64,000 nt of DNA, taken from assembly GCA_905221605.1 (NCBI GenBank), contig CAJNDS010002133.1:111365-175364 (forward strand). The letters run 5' to 3'. The notes beneath the pieces are model-generated. The model had not been told where the DNA came from. It did no database searches and saw nothing but the letters and a program-made list of their open reading frames with translations. Of the stretch, positions 1 through 11,399 are shown one piece after another. The stretch is from Symbiodinium natans (Eukaryota; Sar; Dinophyceae; Suessiales; Symbiodiniaceae). Every line of letters starts with the position of its first letter. The first letter of the stretch is position 1. A program made the translations under genes and the position numbers.

Positions 1-234
1 ACTAGCCGTGACGTGTAATTAACGCATGGGAACGGTGCTGCTTTCCACCCCATGCCCTGAACTACCCGGTATCCTGCTGAATGCACCTTCCCCTCCAGGC
101 GACATAAGTCCCAGCCTGCAGTACTGATCCCCGCTCTGAACTGCCCATCGACTCACGCCTCTCTCTGTTTCTACACACATATCGTAGCAGGCAGAACTCC
201 GAACGAAAGTATGACGCAACTATGTAGCTAAAAA

Positions 235-287
235 CCTAAACGCTAAACCCTAAACCCTAAACCCTAAACCCTAAACCCTAAACCCTT
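235..287. repeat. Interstitial telomere-like tract (CCCTAAA)n
   Basis: About six consecutive CCCTAAA units after one degenerate unit. The flanks are unique sequence on both sides, so this is internal and not a chromosome end. The rest of 1-800 holds an AT/TATA-rich stretch around 455-540 and no coding segment that I can support. Confidence 0.95.
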
Positions 288-801
288 CTAAGCGACAGGC
301 ATCTTTCGATCTACCGTCCTCTCTCAGAATACCATGCCCAAGTTCCATTCCTTGAGAGAGATCTTGGCATCTCCACCCTATGCCCTGGAGCCTGCAAACG
401 ACAAAGCCCTTCAAAGCCAGAGGGGACAATGCTACTACATTTCATGGTATATTATAATATAGAAATACATACATATCTAGATATACATATACATCATCTA
501 CTACAATATGTTTATACATATATATATATATATGTATACACCGTATATTGACTCCAATTTTGAGCACCGGGCACCAAGCAGGAGTGGACAAGACAGTGTA
601 CTGAACTAAGGAGCCGACCACGAAGCCCTGCATTCCAGAGCGTGTGGGCTTCATTCGTTTGATGACAAGTTACTGAGGAGGTCTGTCTGGGGCGGGACTC
701 CGGCTATCTCGTCAGTCTATCACCCTCACATGTGGAAAGCAGACTAGCAGAGAGTCCATAGGGATGAGCAGCCATAAGGCCAACAGACAGGGGCTTCACA
801 C

Positions 802-864
802 TTAACAGGCTTCCTCAAAGTTTGAGAATGACTCTGGAACTGTCTCGGTCAACGCAAGGGCTTC
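802..864 (-). CDS. Candidate 3'-terminal exon, unknown protein
   Basis: On the minus strand a pyrimidine-rich stretch ending in CAG (complement of about 865-880) is followed by 20 sense codons and TAA. The peptide is acidic and compositionally normal (E, T, S, F). The combination of a good splice-acceptor look, phase 0 and a stop suggests a last exon, but it is very short. No family is recognised, and the upstream exons were not found. Confidence 0.22.
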   Translation of the reverse strand, partial: EALALTETVPESFSNFEEAC

Positions 865-903
865 CTGTGGGAAACAAGTCACCCACCCTGAAGCAGAGCT
901 TCG

Positions 904-960
904 ATGTCCTGAAGCCCGAACTACTTGGAGGCTCATGGGTATTTATACGTAGCTTCCATA
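904..960. repeat. Family A inverted-repeat element, left-end fragment
   Basis: Contains CTACTTGGAGGCTCATGGG followed by TATTTATACG, which matches the left terminus of the family A element seen complete at 10131-10244. The right end is missing. 1040-1440, just downstream, is open on the minus strand in two frames but shows nothing recognisable. Confidence 0.6.
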
Positions 961-1551
961 AATCCATAAATCATAAATCTGAGGGAGGCGTTCATGAGAC
1001 GGGAGAAGTATGGCTAACATCTCTTAACTAAGCCCGATTCGGTAACATCAAAACATCACAAGGCCGCCTAGTAGCCTGCACTCTAACACTCCGTAGGTGG
1101 GATTTGAGTGGCCTAGACCTTCTCGCCAAGCGGCCCCATTCTTCATGCGATGAAGCACCCCGAAGCGATGCACCGTGCCAGGGAGGTCCTGCCGTGCAGC
1201 ACGGCGGCTTAGGTTTGTAGGATTCCGAGGAGGTTGCTCTGCTCTACCCCCCCGGGGTCTTGTAGAAGTACCTGTCTTTTGGGCCTTTTTGCAAGAGCAG
1301 TGATTTTGTGAAGATGACATTTCTTGTTGGGTGCTTCAGGGAGTTCGGATCTGGGGTTCAGAAAGTTTGGGGGCTTCGCTACGTTGAGGGCTCGGTGTGC
1401 CCACAACCCTAACCAGTATAGTGTGACCCCGACCCCTCTCTCCCTGTTTAGGGTTTAGGGTTTAGGGAATCTTGGGAGCTGTGGGCGTAGGGGTACCTCA
1501 CAGCCCCGTCGAAGCCCTGTCCCACATCCCGAATGCACCCTCTTGAAACCC

Positions 1552-1680
1552 AAACCCTAAACCCTCCTAAGCCCTAAGCCCTAAGCCCTACGCCCTACGC
1601 CCTAAGCCCTAAGCCCTAAGCCCTAAGCCCTAAGCCCTAAGCCCTAAACCCTAAACCCTAAACCCTAAACCCTAAACCCC
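1552..1680. repeat. Telomere-variant array (CCCTAAG, CCCTACG and CCCTAAA units)
   Basis: A block of heptamers in which the variant CCCTAAG is locally homogenised, with two CCCTACG units, grading into canonical CCCTAAA on the right. Runs of one variant imply local amplification by unequal exchange or slippage after the variant arose. Confidence 0.95.
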
Positions 1681-1763
1681 GAGCCTCCCTCCGGTGCGGG
1701 ACCGGCTCTTGAACGAGCAGGACCACACTGTAGGGCAACCAACCTTGGCTTCTCAAGGGCCTT

Positions 1764-1853
1764 AAACCCTAAACCCTAAACCCTAAACCCTAAACCCTAA
1801 GCCCTAAACCCTAAGCCCTAAACCCTAAACCCTAAACCCTAAACCCTAAACCC
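1764..1853. repeat. Interstitial telomere-like tract (CCCTAAA)n
   Basis: About a dozen units, with two CCCTAAG variants. It is followed by AT-richer sequence (1854-2030) that contains two related segments with a GGTATGGTAAGTAGAGT-like core, resembling the interior of family A. Confidence 0.95.
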
Positions 1854-2707
1854 AAGGGGTGTTTGCAAGTAGGGATATAGGTATGGTAAGTAGAGTAAGA
1901 AGCTTGTTTAGGGTATACTAGAGCAGAATCACCCCTACTTGGATTTTCACGTGTATTTATGGGCAGGGATATTTCAGTATGGCAAGTAGAGTTAGAACCG
2001 TGATAGGGTATCTTCAAGACGGAAATGGTTTCGGATTTAGGGCTTCAAGGGTCTTCAAAGAAGCCGCGCACCTCTGCGCTGCAGCCAAACTTGAATCAAG
2101 CTCCTTTAGGGTGCCCTCCTGGCCTCTGTGCCTGCTGACTATTCGGGGGTTCAGGGTTTTTCTCCCGTCAAATCCTGCTCAGTCGTGGTACGAGGTGGGT
2201 GCCTGGGGCCTCTGCACGGGTGTTTGGCTGCCGAAGTTGACGTTCGCTTGCTTTGAGGCCCCAGGTCCAAATTCCAGCCCAAAACCCCAAATCCTAAGCC
2301 CCTGGTAGAGGAACAGGATGGATTACTGTAGACGAGAACTCCCAAAACCCCAAAACCCTAAACCCTCAAACCTAAACCCTGAAGACCTTCTATACTTGCC
2401 CATTTTGGAGTTACGCATTGAGACTTTGGGGCTTCTGCGGGCTGAAGCTCAGTATGCCTGCCACCAAATCGCTCGACTTCGTTGACCGTGTCTCGGAAGG
2501 ATCCGCAGACACAATGTGGTAGCCTTGTGAGCTGTTGAGACACAATGTGGTAGCTTTGTGAGTTGTTGTCATTGATGTTTCGGCTTAGGGGCTGAGGCGA
2601 GCGCCTGCAAGGAGGCCTGTGCCCTGTGGCCGTCTCGCCTACCTAAAAACAAGAAGCTTGGGGCGATCACTGCATCGCTGGGGTCGGGCAGCCTGGGGGA
2701 GCCACAA

Positions 2708-2849
2708 GCCCCTAAACCCTAAACCCTAAACCCTAAACCCTAAGCCCTGACCCTAAACCCTATAAACCCTCTAAACCCTAAACCCTAAACCCTAAGCCCT
2801 AAGCCCTAAGCCCTAAGCCCTAAACCCTAAACCCTAAACCCTAAACCTC
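2708..2849. repeat. Interstitial telomere-like tract with variant units
   Basis: CCCTAAA with an internal CCCTAAG block and small interruptions (CCCTGACC, CCCTATAAA). 1980-2700 to its left is unique or degenerate sequence. The frames open there run into telomere-derived codons and I do not call a gene. Confidence 0.95.
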
Positions 2850-2951
2850 AGCTCCTTCACCCTCAGCCCTCCAAAAGCCCCTGAGGCCACGGCGGCAGCT
2901 CATGTCCAGTGGCTCCACAAGCTCTCCTGCCAACGCCTCCAGAAAACTCTT

Positions 2952-3215
2952 ACATATATATATATATATATATATATTACAATCTATTATATGATATCAT
3001 ATGATGTTATATTATATCATATCATATTGTGCGGGCTGTAGGTGCGTGTATATATATATATATCCGAACATATCAGTATATATATATACACACACATAAG
3101 GGTCTATATATATGTATATATATATATATATATATTGTACTTATGTTTTGCCTTTGTTTATTTAAGTATGCGATTTTGTGCGTGTGTGTGCGTGAGAGAG
3201 AGAGAGAGAGAATTT
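2952..3215. repeat. AT/TATA microsatellites followed by (GT)n and (GA)n
   Basis: Several alternating TA runs (about 2952-2978, 3047-3063 and 3108-3135), then a short GT run and a GA run of about nine repeats ending near 3211. The open frames across this block are low-complexity translations (I/Y and R/E). Confidence 0.95.
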
Positions 3216-3890
3216 TCAGTATAAGCCCCAAACCGCTAGTTAAAAGCAGGGCTTGGAACGGCTGGATGGTCTCTAGGCTGCCCAGCAATCGAGGGGAAGA
3301 AAGGGTGCACTTCTTGCTTCACGGCTTAGCGGGTTTAATTACAAGCGGTTCAACAGGTTGAAACTAAAAGTTGGTCTGAGGTTAGTACTGGGCCCCTCTA
3401 GTTTACCCCCCGAAGCAATAATCCCCCTCCCTATCTACCCTGAAGCCAGATTGCTTTTGTGCTAGCGTGGGTCGGGCGATGTCTTTCGGATTTCGTGTGG
3501 TCGGGGGAGGGAGTTCTTCAATTACATCGCACTTAGCAAAAAAAAAAAAAGGCTCTCCGGCTTCGTTGAGCATCCTTTCTAGCCGCTGCATATGGTTGAA
3601 GATGATAGCGAGCGTTTGACCCGTGTGTCATGTCAAGGGAGATGCAATGCAGTGAGTTCGTTCGTGCCATCAGCTCGTGCGATAAGACAGCCAACGCAGT
3701 ACACACCCACATCGTTTGCCAACACGACGAAAGGGCGACAAGAAACAAATCCCGAAGCCCTGAACCCTAAAGCCCACCAACAAGTTTGCTAAAAGGCGTG
3801 GAAGGGCTAATCCCCTCCCTTTAATATTAAACCCCCCGACCCCCCTATATTAAGTACCCCCCATTACAGTTATATTCTAGGTAGGGGAAC
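3216..3890. other. Repeat-poor stretch, possible exon, otherwise unassigned
   Basis: On the minus strand a run of T residues and TGCTAAG (complement of about 3533-3552) could be an intron tail. About 43 codons read open after it, down to a stop near 3403. The complementary strand is also open in part. No family is recognised, so no gene is called. Confidence 0.3.
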
Positions 3891-3950
3891 CCTAAAGCCT
3901 AAACCCTAAACCCTAAACCCTAAACCCTAAACCCTAAACCCTAAACCCTA
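3891..3950. repeat. Interstitial telomere-like tract (CCCTAAA)n
   Basis: About eight near-perfect units, with unique sequence on both sides. 3960-5760 beyond it is mostly unique sequence with only degenerate telomere units (5290-5330, 5630-5650). It is open on both strands in several places, but I see no recognisable product. Confidence 0.95.
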
Positions 3951-6456
3951 GGGGACTAACAAACGTACAAAGCCCTTCGGCCTTCCAGTCGTCCAGGGTC
4001 AGTCCCCTGGCTCTCAGCAGCACATGCCTTCGAGCAGCCGAGCTTGTCATACGTACAGCCACCATTATTGCAAGAAGGGAAGGCGGGGACTATGTACCAT
4101 TCGCGCTATAATTGCGGGACTTAGAACCGAGCTTGCCCAACTTGCCCTTGCAACTCTACTTTCGAGTGGGGGTCGAGCTCTTGGTGGATAGAACATGAAG
4201 GATGGCTTTTACATCCGGTGGAAGTTGTGTAGCTGACAAGGAGCCAGCTGAGAACGAAGCCTACACGGTAGGGCAATTACTCCCCACACAACTTACAAAC
4301 TATGACTTATCATGTTGTAGACCTAGTTCTCTTATAACTCTCCGCGTAAGTAGGGGGTCACACCCTTCACACCTAAAACTACCCTCATCAGCTTTTGTGC
4401 ACAGACCAGCAATAAGCTAGAAGCCTTTGAAAAATCACACCGACACACCGACACACCCGCTCAAGCTGGCAGGTGGCCAAGCTGTTGAGACGTTGGTTGA
4501 CCTCAGATTTCTGGGATGAGTGCATCGGCGTTTTTTGGCTTTTGGAGCTGGGGGTTTAGGGCTTAGGGTTCTAGATGTTGACCGGCTTTAGGCGGCTAAG
4601 AGTGTCAGGGTGCGCTTACAGATACACGTTCTCACAAGAATGCCCTGCGACGATCCGAACTCGTCTCGCCGCTTGGCAGCTTTGACTCTGTGAGAAGATC
4701 ACCGCAAGCCGTGATTGCAAGAAAACGTAAAGTGATGGACGCCTAAATCGGGCTGGAGGTATGGTAAGCTAGGTCAAACAACCCCCAAACTATAGTTGTG
4801 TATAAAAATGTCCAGTGCCCGAGCTTGACTACTCCAGTCCCAACCTGTGCAGAGAAGATGTGGGGCGGTTCCGCAAATTATGTAGGAGTGATTCTGCTTA
4901 GTTGGGGGCAGAGATGGGGACCCCAGATTTGGAAACTCCCATGTGGCACTTGGAATGTTCTTTAACTCCCATGTATGGAAACTGTCCTTGCCATATGCCA
5001 AGGTTATACTGGCACACTAGCACACTAGCACACAGATTCCCCAAGGATACTCTGCGCACAAGACCGAAACCTCTTTGGGTACGTCTTGGGTCGGGCTCCA
5101 ATGCCGACCCAGCCACGAGAAGCTCTGATATGCGCTGGCTCGCGCGTCATCCAGCAGAGGGGCAGCCAACATACCTGACCATAGAAATCAATTAACACAT
5201 GTATCATGAAGCGCGGAGCAAAGAACTGAAAGGGGCTATGCTGCGCTACACAAACGCAGGCAGGTCAACCTCCATTTGTCAGGTCTCCCGAGCCCTAAAC
5301 CATAAACCCGAAACCCTAAACCCAAAACCTCCATTTGCCAGAGCTCGGAGCACTGCTGTAGCCGCTTCCCGAAAGAGTGGAAGGCATATCTGTGGGTCAC
5401 AACTCTTGGGAAGCTGCAGAGTCTCCTTTACCATCTTCACATATTTCGGCCTTTCAAGAGATGCTAGTTGACATCTAGTTGCGTTATCGGACCAACTTGG
5501 CGCACCGCATGTCTAGTTTGTGACAGTAGAAGCCTGAGCATTCGAGTCGTGTCATGAGTGAAAGCATCTTCAACTTACAAGCCGTTGGATTCCCTGAATA
5601 CAAATAGCTAACCCCATGACGTTCAATAAGCCCTACACCCTAAACCGCGCCCATCATTGCAACGGCTCTTGTCCAATCCACGGAAGGAGCCAGGTCGCTA
5701 AGCTGTACATCCAGTGAAGGGAAGTAATTCGGCAGTGTCGCCTCCTCGGTGGAGCTTGATTTAGGGCTCATAGGGTTTAGGGTTTAGGGTTGGTTTTGGG
5801 GCCAACTGCTTATTGGCGTGGAGGGGTGTGGAGAGACGGAGTTGGCGCGCCTTCCTACAACAGCGAGACCCTATGAGGGCTTGTTGTGTTAAACGACAGC
5901 TCGAAAGATGAAATGAGGACCGAGGGCGGGTCAGAAGTCGAAGTCCATACAGCCCCCACTCCCGGCGCTCATGCTCCATAGCTCACGTGCGATCACACGA
6001 AGAATACCGAAGCAGCAATGACAGGCTGAATCTCGGGCAAAAATTAGAAGAACTGTCCCCTAAACCCTAAACCCTAAACCCGAAACCCTAAACCCCAAAC
6101 CCCAAACCCAAACCCGAAACTAAACCCATCTGGCTGACCGAGATGCAGATGGCCAGTCGATGCCTGCAGGCTTCTGATCCACCTGGTCGAAGTTCCTGAG
6201 CAACCCTGAAGTTCCCCGGGCCTCTCCTATGGGTTTTGGGTTTGGGGTTTAGGGTTTCGGGTTTAGGGTTTAGGGTGGCTTGATGAAGCCCCCTTTCAAC
6301 CCAAAACCCGTATTTGCTTCCCGGTGCCTTGCATGAAAACCCGCATGAGGGGGACCTGGGGCTTGTAGCCTGCAGGGCACCCGAAACCTAAACCCGTTTT
6401 TGCAGCAGGCTTTGCCCGCATCGCCCAGCCAATGCCCACATGCGAAACCTAAACCC

Positions 6457-6925
6457 TTAATGTTGTATCCTGATTAGTGTGCTCCCCCGGAATTGTGGAA
6501 CAAATCCAAAAATTATTCAGGGGGATCTATTTGAGGCGGACCCCCGGAATTGTGAAAAAAAATCGGGCGATGCAAAATTTCGGCGAGGCCGTCGAATGGT
6601 GTTGTTGTCTAGAAATCGCTTCTGAATGAACTCTCATGGCTGAGGCAGCTGAGGCTACTCAAGCAGGCTTCTGGGGCTTCTGAGCACACTGCACTGCGAA
6701 CAAACATGGTTCCTTCTGAGCAGCACTATCCTTCTGAAATTCTTCTGAGAAAGTAAAGAAGAAAGCCTTCTGAGCTCCTTTGAAGGAAGCTTCTGGAGCT
6801 CCTTCTGGGCCTTCTCAGTCCTCCCCCCCCCCCCCCCCCAAAAGCCCCCCCCCCCCCCCCACACTAAAGAGGGGGATCCTTTCGTTGAGGGGGGGGGGGT
6901 CACACTAATCAGCAGACAACATTAA
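6457..6925. mobile_element. Family F inverted-repeat element (469 bp) with TTAA ends
   Basis: The left end TTAATGTTGTATCCTGATTA is matched in reverse complement by the right end TAATCAGCAGACAACATTAA, about 25 bp of terminal inverted repeat with few mismatches. Both outer ends are TTAA. The interior has a G/C homopolymer pair (about 6822-6860 and 6888-6898) and repeated CCCCCGGAATTGTG motifs, with no transposase. It looks like a non-autonomous element. TTAA ends recall TTAA-targeting transposons such as piggyBac, but that is only an analogy. Confidence 0.75.
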
Positions 6926-7828
6926 TCCTAACCCTAAAGCCCTAAGTCCTGAAGCCTCATCTCTTTCAAGTTCTAAATAATCCCTGCATCTCATCCCCCT
7001 TCGCTGGTCTGTGGCCAGACCCCTCGGCTCACGAAGCTACTCTGTCGGAACACCTTTCGAACCAAGAGATAGGACTCAGGTACATGGACCTCAAAGTTAA
7101 AAGGGCCGTAAATCGGGCTCCAATTATGATACGTCAGAGACGTCTCTGTTGGTATAGTACTTATTTCGGCAAAACCCTAAACCTAAACCGCCAAATCCCT
7201 ATTATAAACCCTCAAGTACCCTGCAATCATGTTCGGCCTCCAGAGGGAGGTAGGGGGGACGGGATCCTGTGAAAAGCGTATCAATGCAAGCCTTACCCAC
7301 CATTCCCGCGGCATCCGTCGTGCTGCAAACCCAGGTTCTCAAAGGAGAGCTGCGTCAGGAAGGTAACTAGCTTGCGCCTCGCGCCCAGATAGATGAACTT
7401 GGTTTGGCAAGGTTTTTTGGGGTTGCGCTGCCTCAGTGAAAGACCCTGGAAACCTCAAAAGTCTGGAAACCCTAAACCCTAAACCCTAAACCCTAAACTC
7501 AGCAGTTCAGAGGTTGAAGCCATCCTTCTTGAGCAGCTTAGGGTCGATGCCTCCCCTCCGCTCAGCCGTTCGTAGTGTCATGTGAAAGCGTTACCTCTCT
7601 AGCAGAAAGACCTAAACCAACTCAGCGAACAACTCCCTAAACCCCAAACCCGAAACCCTAAATATTATAGTCCCCTAGGCAACTTCCCCTACCACAGCGA
7701 CCTCGAACCCTCAGGCTCCCGCGCGCTCAGGCCAGACGTCAAACCCCTGAATCTGAAAATCCCGAGCCGTCCGAGCTACGTCCGAATCACGCTGCTTAGC
7801 TGGGCCAGGTGTTTTAAGGTACCCTCCC

Positions 7829-7863
<35 letters not shown>
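7829..7863. repeat. Poly-C tract of about 35 bp
   Basis: An uninterrupted C run. The minus-strand frames across it encode poly-glycine and are not credible proteins. 6960-7440 and 7500-7820 around it contain no supported gene. Confidence 0.98.
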
Positions 7864-8382
7864 ACACCAAAACCCAAAAACCGAAGCCCAAAACCCTTGG
7901 AGGCCCATAGCGAGCACTGCCTGATGTCGAAGAACTCCCAGCGTCTCAGTGGTGAAGGGGCCGCTCCCTGCGCCAGGGTAGCCCATGGGGGGTTCCTTAG
8001 ACGGGAACCCTGCACTCTACAATAGGAACCCGGAGCCCTAAACCCTAACCCTACTGAGCATTACTGAGCCGTAAGCCCTAGTGGATTACGGCTCCCAATG
8101 TACCCCCAGAAGAACTCAAGGCGCAGATCGTCATGTGACCTTCTGGTTTAACTTGTAGAAACATGGTTGCTTGAAGTAGGGTTTATAGGGCATACGGTAT
8201 AGTGTTTATAGGGTTCAGAGTTTTCCTTTAATGTCGGGACCCTCTGCCAGAAAGTGACGCAAGGAAGCGCCTAGAGAGTGACCCTTTGTGTCTTCTGAGG
8301 AAGAGGAAAGCCTGACCCATCATACAGGAGTTATGCAAGCATGCCAGCTGTAAGGATTTGTAGGTAGCAGCCGTTCCTTAGG

Positions 8383-8462
8383 CCCTAAACCCTAAACCCT
8401 AAGCCCTAAACCCTAAACCCTAAACCCTAAGCCCTAAACCCTAACCCCTGAACCCTAAACCT
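8383..8462. repeat. Interstitial telomere-like tract with CCCTAAG variants
   Basis: About ten units, two of them CCCTAAG. 8466-9110 to the right holds degenerate TTTAGGG in the opposite orientation and no supported gene. Confidence 0.95.
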
Positions 8463-9112
8463 CCTCCGAAGCCCACGGAGGCGTTGTAGCTGAAGCTGCC
8501 GCGGCCGCCTGAAGCAGGTGGCTTGCTTCCGAGGCCCATGGGACATTTCAGGCTTACTGTGGGGTTCAGGGTTTAGGGTTTAGGCTTATTTAGTTCTGTG
8601 TAGCTTTCAGATCTTGGATCCGTTTTCTGGTCGCTTCGTGTTCGTGCGGCTAGGGTTATTCCACTCCCGCCTAGCAAAACTAAAGCCTAAACCTAGACGT
8701 GCTTCGGGATGCTTTGGGGGCTCTGAAAGCTCAGGGTTTTTGAGGGTTTCAGAGCTTCCCTCAGGGGCGGAGCATCATACTACGGCCTGTCAGCCTTGGG
8801 AACCTCCCGAATGCCCGATGCCAAGGGAGTGCGGGGGGTCTGGGGGGTGGGGGGTAGATAGGGTTTGGGGTTTAACCCCAAACCCTAAACCCTAACCAAA
8901 CATGTCGTGTAGACGTATGTCGGTTGATTAGTACTTTCAGTGATTGAGGGGGGATCGGCAAATCTCGGGAGGCGGGGCTTCCCAACATCTGAGAAGCTGT
9001 TGACATTTTTGTAAAACACCACGTGTGTACCCTAGTCTCTACAGCCCTGCAGTCTTGACAGATCTCTCAGGCCCTGCAGTCTCTACAGATCCCCGTCTCT
9101 GTAGAGTCTCAA

Positions 9113-9166
9113 GCCCTAAACCCTAAACCCTAAACCCTAAACCCTAAACCCTAAACCCTAAACCCT
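9113..9166. repeat. Interstitial telomere-like tract (CCCTAAA)n
   Basis: Seven to eight perfect units abutting a short direct repeat that contains CCCTGCAGTCT (three copies, about 9043-9095). Confidence 0.95.
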
Positions 9167-9482
9167 GCTGTATGTACCGCTTGCATCTCACCTCCAGAGA
9201 GCTTTGAGGAGCTCCCTCAGCTTTTTCGAACAATACCGGGTATTCCTGAAACATGGCTTCCTTAAATCCTATAAACCTAGGGTTTAGGGCTTAGGGTTTA
9301 GGGTTTAGGGACCCTAAAGCCTAGATCCCTCGAACCGCAAAAAAAAAAACGCAGGAGCCTCCAGCAAAGGCTGAAGAGCGGTTGCCTGGGAAAACCAGGC
9401 GGCTTGCTTGGAACCATAGATGGAACACTGAGACAAGTGGCAAATACGTACCTCCATCAGGATGGAAGTTTCTGCATCTTGT

Positions 9483-9556
9483 CTAGACCCAGGAGTAACC
9501 CAGCAACAACAAAGGGCACCTTCTTTGGTTTAAAGGGGATTTTACGGGATCCTAAA
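9483..9556. repeat. Family D element, left-end fragment
   Basis: Begins CTAGACCCAGGAGTAACCC and carries GGTTTAAAGGGGATTTTACG, matching the left and middle of the complete family D copy at 10340-10438. The right terminus is not present. Confidence 0.6.
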
Positions 9557-9894
9557 TGTTACTACCCGGCACAACATGCCTTGGACCTTTCCTACTCTGC
9601 TCTGTTGCATCGTGAAGGGATCGACCTGAAGAACATCTAAACCGCGGAGCGCCTGCTTTTGTGCAAAGGGGAATTCTCCTTCTCGCTCCTTGTGGCCCTA
9701 GAGCTCGAATCCGGAAGCATTACCCTAAACCCTAAACCCGAAACCCTCAACCCTAACAACAGCTCAACATGCAGGTGCTAAGTTGAATGTCGACTGCAGC
9801 CCAGGCGGCGGAGAGGTATTCGCGCATGCTGCGCCGATAAACGACTTCGTACATCCTGCACCCCGCACGAGCTCATCCCAAGGTCCTATCCGCA

Positions 9895-9959
9895 ACCCTA
9901 AACCCTAAACCCTAAACCCTAAACCCTAAACCCTAAACCCTAAACCCTAAACCCTAAAC
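9895..9959. repeat. Interstitial telomere-like tract (CCCTAAA)n
   Basis: Nine perfect units in unique flanks. Opposite-orientation TTTAGGG units follow at 10086-10115, so the two strands' repeats face each other across about 125 bp. Confidence 0.95.
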
Positions 9960-10130
9960 TATTAAGTAAGGCTTGGATGGCACAGCTAGGGTTTGGTTTC
10001 TTACTTGTGACCAGGCTACCCAGTCAGCTAAACACGGCTGTAGAGTTTCGGGCTTAGCGTTCAGGGTTCAAGGTTCAGGGTTCAGGGTTTAGGGTTTAGG
10101 GTTTAGGGTTTAGGGCTTTCGCCCAAAAGA

Positions 10131-10244
10131 TACTTGGAGGTTCATGGGTATGTATAAGTGGGGTCCTAGGTATGGTAACTATAGCTATAAACTCATTCAG
10201 GGCCCTTCTACCCGTACTTCTAGGTGCCCATGAACCTCCAAGTA
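10131..10244. mobile_element. Family A inverted-repeat element (complete, 114 bp)
   Basis: The left end TACTTGGAGGTTCATGGGTA has an inverted counterpart in GCCCATGAACCTCCAAGTA at the right end. The interior TATGGTAACTATAG core recurs in other copies. It has no coding capacity. Other copies or parts lie at 904, 12815, 18958, 36000, 49463, 59094 and 62412, so this is a dispersed non-autonomous family. Confidence 0.85.
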
Positions 10245-10339
10245 GTTCTACAAGCAAATAAGAAGTGCCGCTGCGGGTCCTTGGAGTTTTGCTTTAAGGT
10301 ATTGGGTGTAGAGTTGTGGCAGGTTTCGGTTTAAGGAAA

Positions 10340-10438
10340 CTAGACCCAGGAGTAACCCTTTTTTGGTTCAAAGGGGCTGGTACGGGAACCTAAACCCAAA
10401 CAAAAAGGGAATAAGGGCCTACGTACTCTGGGTCCTAG
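10340..10438. mobile_element. Family D inverted-repeat element
   Basis: The ends CTAGACCCAGGAGTA and TACTCTGGGTCCTAG form an imperfect inverted repeat. The interior has GGTTCAAAGGGG and AAAAAGGGAATAAGGGCCTA. A right-end fragment of the same family follows immediately at about 10457-10490. Related copies lie at 9483, 13861 and the window's right edge. Confidence 0.75.
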
Positions 10439-10555
10439 CCCTAAACCCTAAACCTGAAAAAGCGGAATAAGGGCCTACTCTGGGTCCTGGGAAAGTCGAA
10501 GATGAGGAGTCGAAAATAAACCCAAACCCTTTGCAACGGCCTTGTCAAACCCAAA

Positions 10556-10627
10556 CCCTAAACCCTAAACCCTAAACCCAAAATCCTAACCCTAAACCCT
10601 AAACCCTAAACCGAACCCTAAACCCTA
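10556..10627. repeat. Degenerate telomere-like tract
   Basis: CCCTAAA units broken by CCCAAAATCC and CCGAACCCT. 10630-10880 beyond it is unique and open on the plus strand (from a GTG near 10708), next to an AAGGTAAGG splice-donor-like motif at about 10677. Coding is possible but no family is recognised. Confidence 0.9.
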
Positions 10628-11171
10628 GCTAATCTCTCACGGATTGAAGAAGAGGTGTTCGCACCGACACGGCTTTAAGGTAAGGCTTCGGAGGACTGTC
10701 TTGAAACGTGGTGCGTGAAAACGCTCTGCCCGCTCTTGACGAACGAAGTTTGCTTGACGACGGGCACCTGCTTGGACTATCAGGCATGCACTTCCGCCGA
10801 CCCGGAAGTGGCTCAAGAATCAGGACTTGTGATCCAGAAAGGACTATATTGCATGTACCCTACAATCAATTGCAGAGGTTCTTGACCCTAAACCCTAAAC
10901 CCTAAACCCTAAACCCTAAACCCTAAACCTTAACCCTAAACCCTGATTGTGGCGATCATAAGAAGATAAGGCCCCACAGTTGGTCGCAAGCTGCCTACAT
11001 TAGGAGCCTAAGCTGCCCAAGGTTTAGGGTTTAGGGTTTAGGGTTTAGGTTCTAATTAGAAACCGTGGGCCCTGTACTGGTCGGCTTCGAACTTCCCATG
11101 TTGTGGCGGTCCTTGAAGCTTCTGCCGACTGCCCATTCGGACTACGTGGTTCTCTAAATGTATGCATGGCC

Positions 11172-11286
11172 TATATATGGGCGGTTGTCAACATTATGGT
11201 GCCTTTTTGGATTCCTATTATAATACGGCACCTAACATTTAGGGTACCCCAAGAGGGATCATAATCTTGACAACGGCCCATATATA
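11172..11286. mobile_element. Family G inverted-repeat element beside (CATA)n
   Basis: The left TATATATGGGCGGTTGTCAA and right TTGACAACGGCCCATATATA are inverted copies with one or two mismatches. The right end runs directly into the CATA microsatellite at 11284-11398, as if the TATATA terminus seeded the slippage array. No coding capacity. Confidence 0.8.
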
Positions 11287-11368
11287 CATACATACATACA
11301 TACATACATACATACATACATACATACATACATACATACATACATACATACATACATACATACATACA

Positions 11369-11398
<30 letters not shown>
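11284..11398. repeat. (CATA)n microsatellite, about 28 units
   Basis: A perfect tetranucleotide array. The open frames across it on both strands (Y-I-H-T or C-M-Y-V repeats) are artefacts. A second CATA array lies at 23223-23280. Confidence 0.98.

Positions 11399-11399
<1 letters not shown>

Noticed and set aside
1-300. Possible true chromosome end at the left edge
   Set aside because: The CCCTAAA tract at 235-287 has unique sequence on both sides, and comparable tracts occur throughout the window.
6655-6903. 82-codon minus-strand frame inside the family F element
   Set aside because: It begins in poly-G/C-derived glycine codons and is confined to a non-autonomous element. No transposase motif is seen.
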